A stretch of DNA of 64,000 nucleotides from Callorhinus ursinus (lineage: Eukaryota > Chordata > Mammalia > Carnivora > Otariidae): assembly GCF_003265705.1 (NCBI RefSeq), contig NW_020312827.1:13556924-13620923 (forward strand), in the 5' to 3' direction. Positions 23,456-35,363 of this stretch are shown here, piece by piece (within the stretch, counting starts at the first letter, position 1; every line of letters starts with the position of its first letter). A model generated the notes under the pieces. The model made no database searches and was not told the DNA's origin. It was given only the letters and a program-made list of their open reading frames with translations. The position numbers and the translations under genes are program-made.

Positions 23456-23559
23456 GGAATCCCTGTCCTGGGAGTTGTCAGGTGTGTGAACACAGAAAGC
23501 CTCTTACTTCAGCTGCTCTCTTGGTGCCCGGAACATCCTGCCTTTTTTTGTTCGGTATG

Positions 23560-23815
23560 TTTTTTGCATTGTTATTTAAAAATAATCATAGACTTAGAAG
23601 TTGCAAAAAAAAAAAAAAGTATAGAGAGAACCCATGTATCCTTCCTCCAGCTTTCCCCATGATAACGTCTTCCAAAACCATACTGTCTCATTAAAACCAG
23701 GAAACTGACGTTGGCACCTTACTCTTAGGTACTGACTACAGACCTTATTAAGCGGACTTCACCGGTTTTTATATGTATTCATTGCATACAAAGCATTTGC
23801 CTCTGTGTGTGTGTG
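23560..23815 (-). repeat. old L1 fragment, antisense
   Basis: 'AGTATAGAGAGAACCCATGT', 'TCCTCCAGCTTTCCCCATGA', 'TAACGTCTTCC' and 'ACCTTATTAAGCGGACTTCA' match an L1M-type antisense block. A (GT)9 run closes it at 23804-23821, and a SINE follows. Confidence 0.6.
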
Positions 23816-23851
23816 TGTGTTATGTTTTTAAAGTCTACATTTCTTCATCTC

Positions 23852-24064
23852 TCTTTTTTTAAAGATTTATTTATTTATTGGAGGGAGAGAGGGAGAGAGA
23901 GTGAGAGAGACCGAGGAGAAGCTGGTGGGAGAGAGAACCCCAAGCAAGCTCCGCACTGAGCGCGGAGCCTGACACGGGGCTCGATCTCACCACCCTAAGA
24001 TCATGACCTGAGTGGAAACCAAGAGTTGGACGCTCAACCGCCTGAGCCACCCGGGTGCCCCCTC
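23852..24064 (-). mobile_element. CAN SINE, minus strand
   Basis: 'AAAGATTTATTTATTTATTG', a GA-rich body, 'GCACTGAGCGCGGAGCCTGA', 'GGGGCTCGATCTCACCACC', 'CGCCTGAGCCACCCGGGTGC'. The 'CACCACCCTAAGATCATGAC' variant is shared with the copy at 55280 and marks an older subfamily. Confidence 0.93.
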
Positions 24065-24104
24065 CTCATCTCGTTTAAACCTAGTGTGCTAAGTTTGTTT
24101 CAGG

Positions 24105-24265
24105 AACGTCTGACTTCTTTATCCAACAGACATTAATCCAACACCTACTACGCGTCAGCCCTGTGTTGGGAATTGGAGATACGAGGATGACCCTGGCAAC
24201 CCAGGGATGTAGAGGGAGCACCTCAGTGATGGCCGAGGAAAGCTGTCCAGAAAAGGGGTTGGAGT
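24105..24265 (-). repeat. L2 fragment, antisense
   Basis: 'CATTAATCCAACACCTACTA', 'CGCGTCAGCCCTGTGTTGGG' and 'GATACGAGGATGACCC' follow the antisense L2 3' end. Confidence 0.5.
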
Positions 24266-24269
24266 TGGC

Positions 24270-27230
24270 TCCTTGAGAAGGTCTGGATATGAGAAAGGAT
24301 GGCCCATCCTGGAAATGCCAGAAGCAAGAAGGGTGTGAGGTCAGCCCGGATCGGTCAGCAGGTTTAGAGTACGGAGGGCCCCAGAGTGCCAGGCTGGGGG
24401 TTTGGAGGCTCATTGCCTCTTTGAGGATTCCCCAGTGGCTCGCCAGGGAGGGACTCAGAGAATGATTGGGATTGACTGACAACACTACATGTAGTGTATT
24501 TTCTCTCCACTCCATCCTTTTGAGCCATAAAGGCAGTGTTGGCTCTGTGCCGAACCGACCTGGGAGCGACCCCCGGATGCTGTGCATCCTCAGGCAGAGC
24601 CGGGAGTAATGAGGCGTCCCTTCTCCCCACTCTGACGGGGCAGCGTTGGACTGGGAAGCGCACGTGTTTGCATATCATTGACATTTGCTGTACACGAAGA
24701 AACTAGGTGTTGGATGCTATTTAGCTGTTTCCTGTAAGTTCTCTGAAGAGGGAGGGAGATGCCTGTCGATTACGCAGTCCACGCGGATTAAACGACACCC
24801 ATCCGCCAAACAAGGAACGTTCGAGTCTAATCACTTAGTATTTGGCTCTGACCTTTCGAACATGTCGTTTTGGGGTAGCAGCCCTGGTACACGCAGCCTG
24901 CACAGCTCCCCTGGAATACTCCAGAAAGGTGTAACCAGGACGTCCTGGTCTTTTAGAACAAAAGGCAAGAAAAAGAAGCCCCGCCCCCATCTCCCCCATC
25001 AGGAAGGACTTTTGGCTCTCTAGAGGAAGGCAAGAAGGTGGGATTCAGGTAAACGTGCTGTGGGCTCTCAGGAGAATTCTAGCACTGGCTGGGCTGCCCG
25101 GGTCTCCTCCGTGTCCCTTCACAGCTGGCTTGGGAGGGTTCTCAGTAGCCCCCTCTCCTGCTGCGGGGCTGATGGTCCTGAGCCTGAGATCATCCCGTGC
25201 AGATGTGCGCCTCGCTTGCTCAGCGCACAGTCCCCCTTGAGCTGTTGCTCTGGCCTCGGGCACGGGCCAGGGAATGTGGCCCTCAGCGGGGACTTGGATA
25301 CCGTCCAGGCAGTTACCTTCCTAGCAAAGGTTCTGGGTTTCACGAGGCATGTGATGAACCCACCTTCTATGTCTGGTGGGCACTTGGGCAGACAGGAGAA
25401 GCAGCCCAAGCTGTGGCTGATGGGAGAGACGGGGCGTGCACCTGGCTGCCGGTGGCCCTCTCATATAGGGGCCTTCCTTGGCCCTCTGAGGGTTGCAGGA
25501 GCGAGAAGTGAGAAGTGCAAAAGCACTTACTCTGCATAGCCACCTGGACAGCACTGTGTGGTCCACTGAGTGTGTAGCAGGTGCCAGAGGTATAAGAGGG
25601 GGCAAACTAGAACCAGGCTGCTGGAGTCTTGGGGCTCCCCCAGCCCCACGGATCCTGGGGTAAGTCTCTTCATCTCCTTGGACCTCATTTTCTGCCTGTA
25701 AGGTAATGGGTGTGAACTGGATGATCCCCCCAAACAAATATACTGTCATTGTACACTAAAGGCTAACGGTTTGGGTGCAGATTGAAATTCACTCTGATGA
25801 CAAGGGACGGTTTTTTGGGCCTAGCTCCTCCGTAGGTTGTCAAGGAATAGCGTGACCTCTTGGGAGATACTGTTCTAGGCTTTCCCCAGCTTTTCCTGGT
25901 CTGCGGGAGTGACAGTGTCACGGTCACCCTATCACCATAACGTCATTTCAAATGACCCTGTTGCTTTTTTGAAGGTGCCACATCCTGCATGCACGACTCT
26001 TCCCTGAACCCCCATTCAGAGGGCCATCTGATGGTTTGTGATTCAGAGACCAAGATGTTGAGATTTCCTCAAAGTCGGGCCAGATTAGCTTTGCCTTCTT
26101 ACGGCAGGAGGCGGGCGGGGCGAGCAGTGGAAAATTACGTTTTCTGGCCTCTTTGGAGAGCTTGCAAATGAAATTTGTTTCCTTTTGTCCTTTTCCACTC
26201 AGCAAACACCGACTTTGACTCTTGGCTGTGAGTGGGGCTGGAATGAGCGTGGCTAATCTCTATTTAAGGGCTTTATCTTCTCCAGGGCCAGATCAGCCAA
26301 AATTCTGTGCTGCGGGCATTGACTGGGACCTAGAGGTGTCTTGATGGTTCTGTTCACTGAGACTCACAGGGAGCCGAGAGCTCCACGCCCCAGACAAAGT
26401 AGCTGGCAGATTGGGAGGGCAGCTGGATAACTTTTTGGTAATGATTTGTTTTCAGGCGTGCCAAGGCTGCACTTGAAACTCAAATTATTCACAAGCATAA
26501 TAGCCAAGCTCCCAGTTCACGTTGTATCTCCCTGCTGAGTACAGAAGGAACAGGGCAATTTTCTTGAGAAGTGCCTTGTAAAACACTTGTTAAAAGTGCA
26601 TCAAAGAGGCAGTTGGTGTCCACGGTGGACCCACATGCTGAGTTTGGGGAGAGAACAGTGTGCTTATCCCAGGAGGAAAGGAAGTCCCTCAATAGAGAGA
26701 GAGCCCGAGTGGCTGTCTCCCCAAATGGACCCTGTGCGTTTCTAACTCGGGGACAAGCAGAGCTGAGCTTTCGAGGCCCAAAGAGCCAGCCCAGGTGAAG
26801 GCAAAGAGAAGAGCTGCAGATAGCAGGAGATGGACAAAACAGTGGATAGTTCTGAAAGGGGAAAGCCTTGAGAGCCTGGGGTGTGGAAGCGGTGGGGGCT
26901 ATAGATGTCCGATCTGGTGTTTCACGGCCCCCCCGCCCACTTCTTCCAGATGTCCCGGTCACTCTGACTTGGGCAGGAGTGCTCGTGTAGGCAAGACTAA
27001 TGTCCTGATTGAGCTTCACATCCCTTTATAAACTCACCCACGTCTGCTCCTCATTTTTCCCAGATCTCCCTCGCCCTTGCTTCTCTGTATCCGCATCTCT
27101 CGCCTCTTCTAAAAGCTCTGTGGAGAAGTAGCCAAGGCTACAGCACGGGGCTTCAGCTCTGGCCGAGACTCTGCAATAACTGTCTGCCCCTTTTGATTAT
27201 CCCTTCTATGTCTTCATTCGTTGGTCTGTT
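24270..27230. other. GC-moderate non-coding DNA with a MIR trace
   Basis: A short antisense MIR piece is visible at 25655-25735 ('AAGTCTCTTCATCTCCTTGG' then 'CTGCCTGTAAGGTAATGG'). Many overlapping frames of up to 176 codons (for example 24081-24587, 25060-25539 and 26489-27019) occur on both strands, but none shows a domain, consistent codon bias or flanking splice signals, so none is annotated as a gene. Confidence 0.35.
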
Positions 27231-27234
27231 CAGG

Positions 27235-27370
27235 TGATCTTTTGGTTCAGCATGCGTTTATTGAGCACTTACTGTCTGCTGCATGCTATAGGTCCTCAAG
27301 ATCTGGCAGTGAACATGAAAAATGAGGGCTGGCCTCTGGGGAGCTCACAGGGACTTATTAATTTTTATGG
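27235..27370 (-). repeat. L2 fragment, antisense
   Basis: 'GCGTTTATTGAGCACTTACT', 'GGCAGTGAACATGAAAAATG' and 'CTGGGGAGCTCACAGGGACT' are the reversed L2 3' end. Confidence 0.6.
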
Positions 27371-27621
27371 CACAAATTCTTATGCCTAAGGGGCCATCGT
27401 GGTATATGTGCTGGCTGGGTAAACGTCTCAGACCTCTGGATCACCTGTCCACAGTTAAATGCCTGTATTCTTCAGTGGGGACATGTCCCAACTGAAACAA
27501 AAAAAGGTAACCATAACAGAGATATCTATTAATAAGGATTCCTGGCCTCGTTTCCAAAAATGCCAAGATCTTCACTCACCTTAGTCTGTACTTAGTTTGT
27601 TGGGTCAAACAGGTGTAATGA

Positions 27622-27818
27622 GGGGTGCCTGGGTGGCTCAGTCGTTAAGCATCTGCCTTCAAGCTTGGGTCATGATCCTGGAGTCCTGGGATGGAGCCCC
27701 ATATTGTGCTCCCTGCTCCACGGGAAGCCTGCTTCTTCCTCTCCCACTCGCCCTGCTTGTGTTCCTACTCTCGCTGTGTCTCTCTCTGTCAAATAAATAA
27801 ATAAAATCTTTAAAAAAA
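27622..27818 (+). mobile_element. CAN SINE with short target duplication
   Basis: Head 'GGGGTGCCTGGGTGGCTCAG', with 'CTTCAAGCTTGGGTCATGAT' as a local variant, complete body and tail. The direct repeats 'CAAACAGGTG' are at 27606-27615 and 27819-27828, with diverged sequence between the 5' copy and the head. Confidence 0.94.
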
Positions 27819-27854
27819 CAAACAGGTGAAAGGGACTGTCAGTCTTTCAACTTA

Positions 27855-27930
27855 TAAATCAGCCATTCAGTCAGTTGTTCAACAAATATTTATTGAAGAC
27901 CTACTATGTGTCAGGTACTCTGCTTATGTT
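27855..27930 (-). repeat. L2 3' end, antisense
   Basis: 'CAGTTGTTCAACAAATATTT', 'ATTGAAGACCTACTATGTGT' and 'CAGGTACTCTGC' are a good match to the reversed L2 terminus. Confidence 0.65.
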
Positions 27931-28134
27931 CTGCTTCACCAGCAAATCCTTTCCTCCATACCTTAAAGAGGATTCAAGCTGATTGTATGAGTAATAAAAA
28001 TGAACGAATATGGGAAAGGTAGTCTCCGTGGGAAGGACTTCTTCTGGTAGGGTTTCTGCTAATGGGCTGGTTGATTTCCATGATTTTCCACAAAGCCAAT
28101 AGAAGTATAATCTTTGGCTTCCTCTTCCCTTTCC

Positions 28135-28305
28135 CCAAGTAGGTACTGTTATTTGTCCCCATTTTCCAGATGAGAACACTGAGGTTTCAAGTGGTTAAGT
28201 AACTTGTCCCGAGGTCATACAGTTAAGAGTGTGGAAGCAGGATTTGAACCTCTGCCTCTGGCTCCAGGTTGCATGCTTGCAACACCCACTGTGCCATGTT
28301 GGATT
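28135..28305 (+). repeat. MIR SINE, 3' half
   Basis: 'CCCCATTTTCCAGATGAGAA', 'CACTGAGGTTTCAAGTGGTT', 'AAGTAACTTGTCCCGAGGTC', 'GCAGGATTTGAACCTCTGCC'. This is one of the best-preserved MIR copies in the window. Confidence 0.8.
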
Positions 28306-28649
28306 TGGCTTTGTGAGCAGGCTCAGGTGTCTGGAGGCCAACTCAGAATCAAATGTTGACTCTTGGGGCCAGGGCTGAACCAGAATTGCCCACAGACTTA
28401 CTTGCTGGTTCTCTGGGGCTGGTCTTCCTGTTTTTCCAGCACACTTACAGGCCCTTTGTAGGTGTCTGGAAACAATGGACTAGCTGATAATGTTCTGAGG
28501 AGAGGTTGCTTTGAAGGAGAAAGGGGAAACATTGTGTCTAAAGAAGAAGCTATGGCTGATGTCAGTTACTAACTCCTGGCTCTGGAAAGGGCAAGTTGAG
28601 TGGAATTGTGTAACTTTTCTGATAATTGTGATTGTCACAGGTGCAAGAG

Positions 28650-28895
28650 CCCTGGTGTGATTTGGAGTTATTAATAATGGTGATAGGATTAGTTCCCATT
28701 TTCTGTGACCCTACTGTGAACCAGACATGCCAGATGTCTGCCGTATATTACTCCCATCTTCCCCAAAGCCCTGCTTGTTGCTATTCCATTCCGCAGAAGA
28801 AGAACCAAAGGCTCGCAAAGGTTAAGTGACTTGCCCAGGACCGTACAGCTTATAAATCGCCAACCCAGCCTCGACTGCCTCCTAAAACTGTGGCT
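28650..28895 (+). repeat. MIR SINE
   Basis: 'TTAATAATGGTGATAGG', 'ATTACTCCCATCTTCCCC', 'AAAGGTTAAGTGACTTGCCC' and 'AGGACCGTACAGCTTATAAA' follow MIR from core to 3' end. Confidence 0.7.
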
Positions 28896-28904
28896 TTCCA
28901 CTAC

Positions 28905-29065
28905 CTCATTTGCTCACTCAGTCACTTCAAAAAGTTTTACTGCGCACCTACTATGTACCAGCCACTGTTCTTGGCGCTGGGAATGCCGTGAGGAACATGG
29001 TAGATGAGGTCTTTGTTTCTTGGAGCTTATACCAGACGATGGTGGCCTTCCAGAGCCTGGGACCC
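28905..29065 (-). repeat. L2 fragment, antisense
   Basis: 'TTTTACTGCGCACCTACTAT', 'GTACCAGCCACTGTTCTTGG', 'CGCTGGGAATGCCGTGAGGA' and 'TTTCTTGGAGCTTATACCAG' match the reversed L2 3' region. Confidence 0.65.
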
Positions 29066-29069
29066 CGCT

Positions 29070-30410
29070 TAAACCAGGCAAGGTGGAGAATGGGATCCAA
29101 GACATAATATGAAGGCCTTGAACCTACAAGGCCCAAAGCCTCTTTTGTAGTTAGGATTTAATCAAGCATGTAACTATAGAGCTATGGATCCTCCGAGGAG
29201 GTTTAATTATTTATCAGTGTGTGTTAAAGGGAAAGTACAATTACAGTAGAAGATCCAGAATGGGCATTTGGGGGTTGGTCAGCTTGAAGTTTTAAGACTC
29301 AGGCTGACTTGAGAACAGCCTGCAGAGGGTGGGCCGTCTGGCTGCCCTCTTGGTAGCCTTACTGCCTTGCTTTCCTCTGCCTCCCACCCACTCAGCACCT
29401 AGCACTGGCCCCAGGCCTTTGGACAGGTGAGGAAGCTGATGGCTACTCGTCTAGCCGGCCTCCCCTCAGCATTACTCCACAGGCTGTGTAGATGGAACTG
29501 GGTTGGAGCCGTCCTGGTTCTTGTGGCAAGTTTAGTATCTCTGGCCCACCTGTTAAATGCTGGTAGCATCTGCCTTCTCCCCATTGTTGGGACAAACCAT
29601 CCCTATGTATTCCAAACATTCAGTTCTCCAGTTGAGAACTTCAAAAATGTGCTTGTTTTTCCCACTACACCGAAACCCTTTTGCTCTCTCCCCTTGGCTG
29701 ACTCTACACTAACTCTAGATAATGCCAGTAAGAGTTTTCTCAGTTTTTCCTTTTCCCACGGTGTCCTGATTTAAGGTCCTGGCTCTGTTCAGTATTTCAA
29801 CAAATGCCCATTGAGTACCCCTTTCGTGGAGGCTCTGGTCAGGGAGGGGTCAAGGTCAAGGAGAGAATATCAGAGAGGATTCCCTTCAAGCCCTTAATCT
29901 CACTGATGACAAAACCGGAACATGGAAAAAAATTTGTGCAAGCCGACAGTCCCAACTCATCATCCCACATTTAGTCCATCACACTGGCCGCTTCTTAAGT
30001 ACAAAGTAGTTTTAGTGTGAAGGTATTGGAAGAGTTGGAATTTTGAACTATTGATCCTGGAATTGCAGAGATGAAATATACATAGCCCATAGCCCCTATT
30101 CTCTAGAACCTATAAGAAACACAATCCTTAGTCCCACTCTAGCACAAGATGAGGGACAAAGATGGTGTCGTAGATAATTAAATAATGTGAAGAGATGGAG
30201 GAATTCACTTTTTAAATTCTGATTCTATGTTATTGTTTAGTGTTAAAAAATAAAAACATTAAAATCCTAGCAAATTTAGATGTGCTTGTCATGGGAAGTT
30301 TAAAGTCCCTAATGATCCACCCATCAAAGATTTTCTTTGTGCGTATATTAACATATCGAATACTACCGTACAAAAAATAGGCTTGCTCTTCAGTTTGCAA
30401 TGTGCTGTTC
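29070..30410. other. non-coding DNA with a small L2 trace
   Basis: 29790-29850 ('CAGTATTTCAACAAATGCCC' and 'ATTGAGTACC') looks like another antisense L2 end. The rest is unassigned. The 115-codon frame at 29427-29774 has some hydrophobic residues but no recognisable family or splice context. Confidence 0.35.
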
Positions 30411-30419
30411 TCTGAGCAT

Positions 30420-30790
30420 CTATTCCCATAAACACCTCAGTTTACCTGTTTCTTTTACAAGCTGCGAGTGTCTGTTCTATGAATGAACCAGGATTTACTA
30501 ATTGATCCCTTTTTGATGGACATGGAGTTCTTTCCAGTTTTCCTCTATTGCAGATGAAATAATTCTTGCACATGCATATTTTTGCACAGTTGTGCATTTC
30601 TGGACAACACATCCCTGCAAGGAGAACTGCTAAGTCAAAGCCAATGTGCATTTTAATTTTAGTAAGTATTGCTAAATATCTCTCCCCAAATGATAGGACT
30701 TCACTGACACTCCCATCAACATTGAACCGGAGTACCTCTTTCTTTACATCGTCATCCACACTGGGTTTTCACGGAGCTTTTAGATTTTGG
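30420..30790 (-). repeat. old L1 fragment, antisense
   Basis: 'TCCAGTTTTCCTCTATTGCA', 'AGGAGAACTGCTAAGTCAAA', 'TGTGCATTTTAATTTTAGTA', 'TTGCTAAATATCTCTCCCCA' and 'CACTGACACTCCCATCAACA' give the reversed L1M 3' region in order. Confidence 0.7.
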
Positions 30791-30905
30791 AACTAAGTAT
30801 TTTTAAAGAGACAGTGTTCCCATTTGGTACAATTTAAGTTCATTTTTCATATTTGTTATCTCTTTCATCAGAGTACAAAGAGTTTAAAGGGTTACATTTT
30901 AGGCC

Positions 30906-31112
30906 TTTTTTTTTTTTTTTTAAAGATTTTATTTATTTATTTGACAGAGAGAGAGACAGCGAGAGCGGGAACACAAGCAGGGGCAGTGGGAGAGGGGGAA
31001 GCAGGCTTCCAGCCGAGCAGGGAGCCCGATGCGGGGTTTGATCCTAGGACCCCAGGATCATGACCCATGAGCCGAAGGTAGACGCTTAATGACTGAGCCA
31101 CTCAGGCGCCCC
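30906..31112 (-). mobile_element. CAN SINE, minus strand
   Basis: A T15 tract, 'AAAGATTTTATTTATTTATT', 'GGAACACAAGCAGGGGCAGT', 'GAGCAGGGAGCCCGATGCGG' and the head 'GAGCCACTCAGGCGCCCCC'. It belongs to the arctoid-type 'CACAAGCAGGGG' group. A target duplication is not clear. Confidence 0.95.
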
Positions 31113-31114
31113 CT

Positions 31115-32180
31115 AGATAGGCATTTCTTAAAAGGGTTTCATTTTTGCCTTATACCTTTAGGTTTTTGGAAACCTGAAGCTAAAATCTAGTTTCTTCCCA
31201 ATCTGTTTTCCTGTGTTTCCTGCTGGAGCTGGCTTGTTCACTGGCCCCTGGCCCACGGGCTGTTGGAGGTGGAGGCATTGGTTTTCTCAGGGCTATTCAT
31301 ACAGGGAAATAGCCCATTTCCAAGGCCCCTCACCTTGGTGGGGACCAGGGCTGAAGAGACTTCTTGAAGCTGGCTGATTTTTTAAGCTAAGCTCCCCCTC
31401 AAAACGGGCTTCCCCCAGCAGGCTTTAGAGGACACATTTCCTAACCCAGATGGCCTCGCCAGCCTGGACACCTGGCGGGGGAGAGTGAGCCGGCACCTCC
31501 TGTGTCTGTATTAGTGCTGCTTCCATGATGGCGCTGATGGTCTCAGCTGTGCTCATTCCGCCCTCCCCCAGGAATGCTGGGGGGTGGAGATGGGTTTGGC
31601 CAAGGAGCCTTTCCACAGTGGCTCCGCTCAAGCACCAGTTAAGCCAAGGGTGGATAAATTATCCTTCCTTGGAAGGTCACTGTTATGGGATGCCCTTCTT
31701 TTTAAAGTCAAATTAAGAAGAAAGAAGATCATCTCTAGAAAAAAATAGTGCAATGACCCTGGTTCTGGGTGCTCCCAGTCTGTTCTTTCTGCCTTTCTCC
31801 CTCCCAGCCCCTTAGGACACACCCTGATAACACACCTTTATAACTCTTTGAGGGACACACGGATCCCTGCTTCTCTCCAGTCTGTTTAGGGAATGACCTT
31901 GGTATTAGTCATTCACACCCTAGTATGAATGTAGGGCAACTGATTTTAGATAACGAGGCAACAGTAGGTAAGGAATGAGCTTCAGGTAGGGACTTTTAAG
32001 GTGTGGTTCCTTACTCTCTGAAATCACTCCATCAAAACAATCCTCTCTTTTTTATCAAGTGGATTCAGAGTGCTGAGGTAGTTAGACAAGGCAGGAGGTG
32101 GAGTAATAGTGTCCTCCGGAATCCAAATGATTTCAGAAACCCTGCAGCCCCCAACCACCCGTTACCGGAGTGACGACAGT
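31115..32180. other. unique non-coding DNA
   Basis: No repeat, exon or RNA gene recognised. Confidence 0.35.
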
Positions 32181-32188
32181 TTCTGTTT

Positions 32189-32384
32189 GTTTGTTTGTTT
32201 ATTTATTTATTTAGTTGACAGAGGGAGACAGCGAGAGAGGGAACACAAGCAGGGGGAGTGGGAGAGGGAGAAGCAGGCTTCCCGCGGAGCAGGGAGCCCG
32301 ATGGCAGGGCTCGATCCCAGGACCCTGGGATTACGACCTGAGACGAAGGCAGGCACTTAACGACTGAGCCACCCAGGCGCCCCT
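32189..32384 (-). mobile_element. CAN SINE, minus strand
   Basis: (TTTG)n and (ATTT)n tail, 'TTGACAGAGGGAGACAGCGA', 'GGAACACAAGCAGGGGGAGT', 'GATCCCAGGACCCTGGGATT' and the head 'GAGCCACCCAGGCGCCCC'. The flanks 'TTTCTGTTT' on both sides (near 32180 and 32386) are a probable target duplication. Confidence 0.95.
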
Positions 32385-32394
32385 ATTTTCTGTT

Positions 32395-34795
32395 TTTTAA
32401 AAGGTCTTTTAATTTAAAATGTATGATATACACACACAAGGCTTCACGATTTTTCAAATGGGTAGTGAAAATAAAATAAAAAAGTGAATCTGAAGTGTTA
32501 AGGCAGGCAGGGGTGATGAAGATTTTACTTGTGGGACTGTCATCCTCAAGCTATAGTAATTCTCCAGAATGAACACAAAGACACGGTAGCATCCCATACA
32601 TCCTGGTCTGTTCTCAGGCTGACATCTGCATGGTGACACATTACTGACAGGTAGCACAATGAACTGAAAAGATACCAATCCAAAGTCCAGCTCAAGGAAA
32701 GCCTTGTTAAATTATAACATGGCCCAGAAGCTCCATTTCCAGAATTGTTGGCCAAGGGACAGGACAGTGACCACAGGTGGCTAGTGGTCATTTTTAGGGT
32801 TAGGGTCCTGATCTGAGGAATTACATTTCCTGACAACCAGACGGGATATTCAGAACATCACATTACCAGACGGTCTTTGCCTTACCTGACAATAACCGGT
32901 TGCCATAGGATGCCTCCCGGGGTTGGGTTGATGGGAGAGAACTGGCTGACTCACCCTGCATTTCTGTGGATGACATCAACATCCTGGCATTGGCGGCAAC
33001 ATGAGAGCCACCCTTTGTAAAGTTTGTATCTCTTTTGGGGTATTCAGTCAACAGTGGCTTTTCTCTCCTACTGTCTTGGCCTTTGCTGGTCAGCCTGAGT
33101 TTTCTACTGGCAAAATCATGGGCTCCTCATTCTGGAAAGAGACCCTAGGACTCATCCAGTCTACCCGATTGCAAACTGGAAAACTGAGACATCCCTCCTT
33201 AAAAGTGTTGCCTCCAGGCCATGCAAAGTCCCATAGATACCAAGGAAGGAAAGGCTAGCCCTGGGGGACTTTTCTGGCATGCTGCATGTTCCAGATTCCT
33301 TTAACAGGCAAGCCTGGAAAGTTATTTCTGTCAAAGGCACAGGGCACAAAGTTTTAAGCAGATAAAATATAGAATATTCATTTTCTTAGCTGGAAAGAAC
33401 TTTGGAGAAGAGCTCTTCCTGCTCCTCGCTGTCAGAAAAAGATACTGAAGTCCAGAGTGCTTCCAGGGTTCATCCAAGGGGACGGGGTTTTAAGGCCGAC
33501 CTATGGTGGGTTGGGTTGGGCTCCAGGGTATAGATGAAGCTTCAGCCCGGGGTGTTAACCCAGGAGGAGGAGGAGGAAAGAGGATGAGAGAAGGGAATCC
33601 TGCCGGTGGGGGGAAGGGCTCTAAGGCACCAGGGAGAGAAGGTGTAGATGGCAGCTGTGGGTCACAGGAGACCTTTACAGATCTGCACCTCAGTGGGCAG
33701 ATGCTAAAGGCATCATTACTCATAATGCTCTCAGCCTGGCCTGCTCCTCCATGAAGCTGTGATGTCAGGAGCTCAGTAAAATAATGCATCCCACAGAATG
33801 CATTTCATTAAGTCCTGGTCTAGAAACATTTCTGTGGAGGTTGGGAGACTGTGAGGATGCCATGAAATGGGCTAGAGCTGGGCCTGTCCAGGAGCTCTCA
33901 GACGTGGGAGTGATCACTCCTCTCCTGCCAGCCCCTGGCTCAATAATGCACTAGTGGGGAGTGTCAGGAGCTGCAGGAGGGCTCCTCTGCCCAGCTTGGG
34001 TCCAGAGCAGTTGGCTGTACAGGGCAGAAAATGGAGTAGACCTGGCCTGTGGCTCTGCCGCCAGGCAACAAGCAGATCCTGCTATCAAGGTGGCACTATC
34101 AGTGGCTGAAAAACCAGGGATATGGCCAGTGTGCCTCTAGTGGCAATGGTACCCTCGTATTAGTCCTCTGCTCTGTCTTCTTGCTGGACCCCTCACCTCT
34201 AGCCCCTTACCCCATAGTCAGTCCCACTTAACTCAAGAAATCTGACTTTGAGGCCAACTGGATTTCTTTATAGGGCTGGCTTTCTGGCTCTCCCCATGAT
34301 CCCATCTTCCAAGAGGCCTCCTGATGGTAAGCTCCCTAATAGTTGCCGAAGGAGGCAGAAGTCCCTGGGCAAAGCTATCAAATCCCCATGGTGAATTGGC
34401 TGAACCTCGTATGCATATGGGGTTGTAGATCTGGCGAAGCCACAGCTCCAAAAGAGAATGCAAAAGGTCCTATAAGTTGGCCTCCTGCCCCCACAAACAT
34501 GTAATTCCAAATGTCACCTTGGCATTTTCTTCTCAAATAAATTCTGTCTTGTTCATATCACAAGGAAACTGGAAATATGGACTTGAGAACTTCTGTGTTT
34601 ATTTCTCAGTACTCTGATTGACTTGCTGTGTGACATGTTGAACTATTACATTTCTTTCATGGATAAATGTGAACATGAGCTTTGAGATTTTTATCTGTTG
34701 AGTACTGGAGGCCTGTGGTTTATTTTGAGTCAAAGAAAAGTGTTGGGACTTCTGTATTTTAGGTGTATATGTTTGTGTGTTTATAAAAAAGGATA
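32395..34795. other. non-coding DNA with weak MIR/L2-type traces
   Basis: 33145-33200 ('GGACTCATCCAGTCTACCCG', 'GCAAACTGGAAAACTGAGAC') and 33385-33480 ('TTAGCTGGAAAGAACTTTGG', 'GATACTGAAGTCCAGAGTGC') resemble the same old mammal-wide repeat as 1036-1185. A GGA-rich patch lies at 33562-33590. No exon supported. Confidence 0.35.
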
Positions 34796-34812
34796 CACGG
34801 CAAAGAGTAGCT

Positions 34813-34990
34813 TTTTTTTTTTTTTTAAAGATTTTATTTATTTATTCATGAAAGACAGAGAGAGAGAGGCAGAGGGAGAAGCAGGCTCCCAAGGAGCAGG
34901 GAGCCCGACGCGGAACTCGATCCCAGGACTCTGGAATCATGACCTGAGCCGAAGGCAGACGCTTAACCATCTGAGCCACCCAGGCGCCCT
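34813..34990 (-). mobile_element. CAN SINE, short subfamily, perfect target duplication
   Basis: The tail side reads 'TTTATTCATGAAAGACAGAG', then 'GGCAGAGGGAGAAGCAGGCT' and 'CCCAAGGAGCAGGGAGCCCG'. It lacks the 'CACAAGCAGGGGGAGTGGGAG' segment of the other group. The direct repeats 'GGCAAAGAGTAGCT' at 34799-34812 and 34991-35004 are identical. The copy at 47290-47468 has the same structure. Confidence 0.97.
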
Positions 34991-35363
34991 GGCAAAGAGT
35001 AGCTTAATATTAATGGGTGGTGAAGAGCCATATGGATTTTTTTTAAAAATCGCAGATGATTCAAAAGTTTAGGAGCCATCCTGATAACATTGCCATCAGG
35101 TGTGGGGAAGATTTCGGATGGAAGTGCTGTGTCTGATTGTTAAGAAAACAGAAGCCATGACATAGAAGTACACTGAATTTGGAGAGGTGCTTTGCCTCTC
35201 AGAACACAGGAAGGATTTTTATGCTTCAGTTCTTTGTAATGTTCTTGTGAAACACAGGAGAGATGCAGAAAAAAACCCATTTTGAAGATGGAGAAACAAA
35301 GACACAGAAGGTAATTTTGACACAGTAATTCTGGGACAGAGGTGGGATTTGAATACAGAGTTT

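Noticed and set aside
24081..24587. 168-codon minus-strand open frame
   Set aside because: It overlaps an L2 fragment and the translation shows no protein family features.
26489..27019. 176-codon minus-strand open frame
   Set aside because: No recognisable domain, no splice or promoter context, and overlapping plus-strand frames of similar quality. Length is compatible with chance in 64 kb.
32795..32812. 'AGGGTTAGGGT' resembling an interstitial telomere repeat
   Set aside because: Less than two TTAGGG units, expected by chance.
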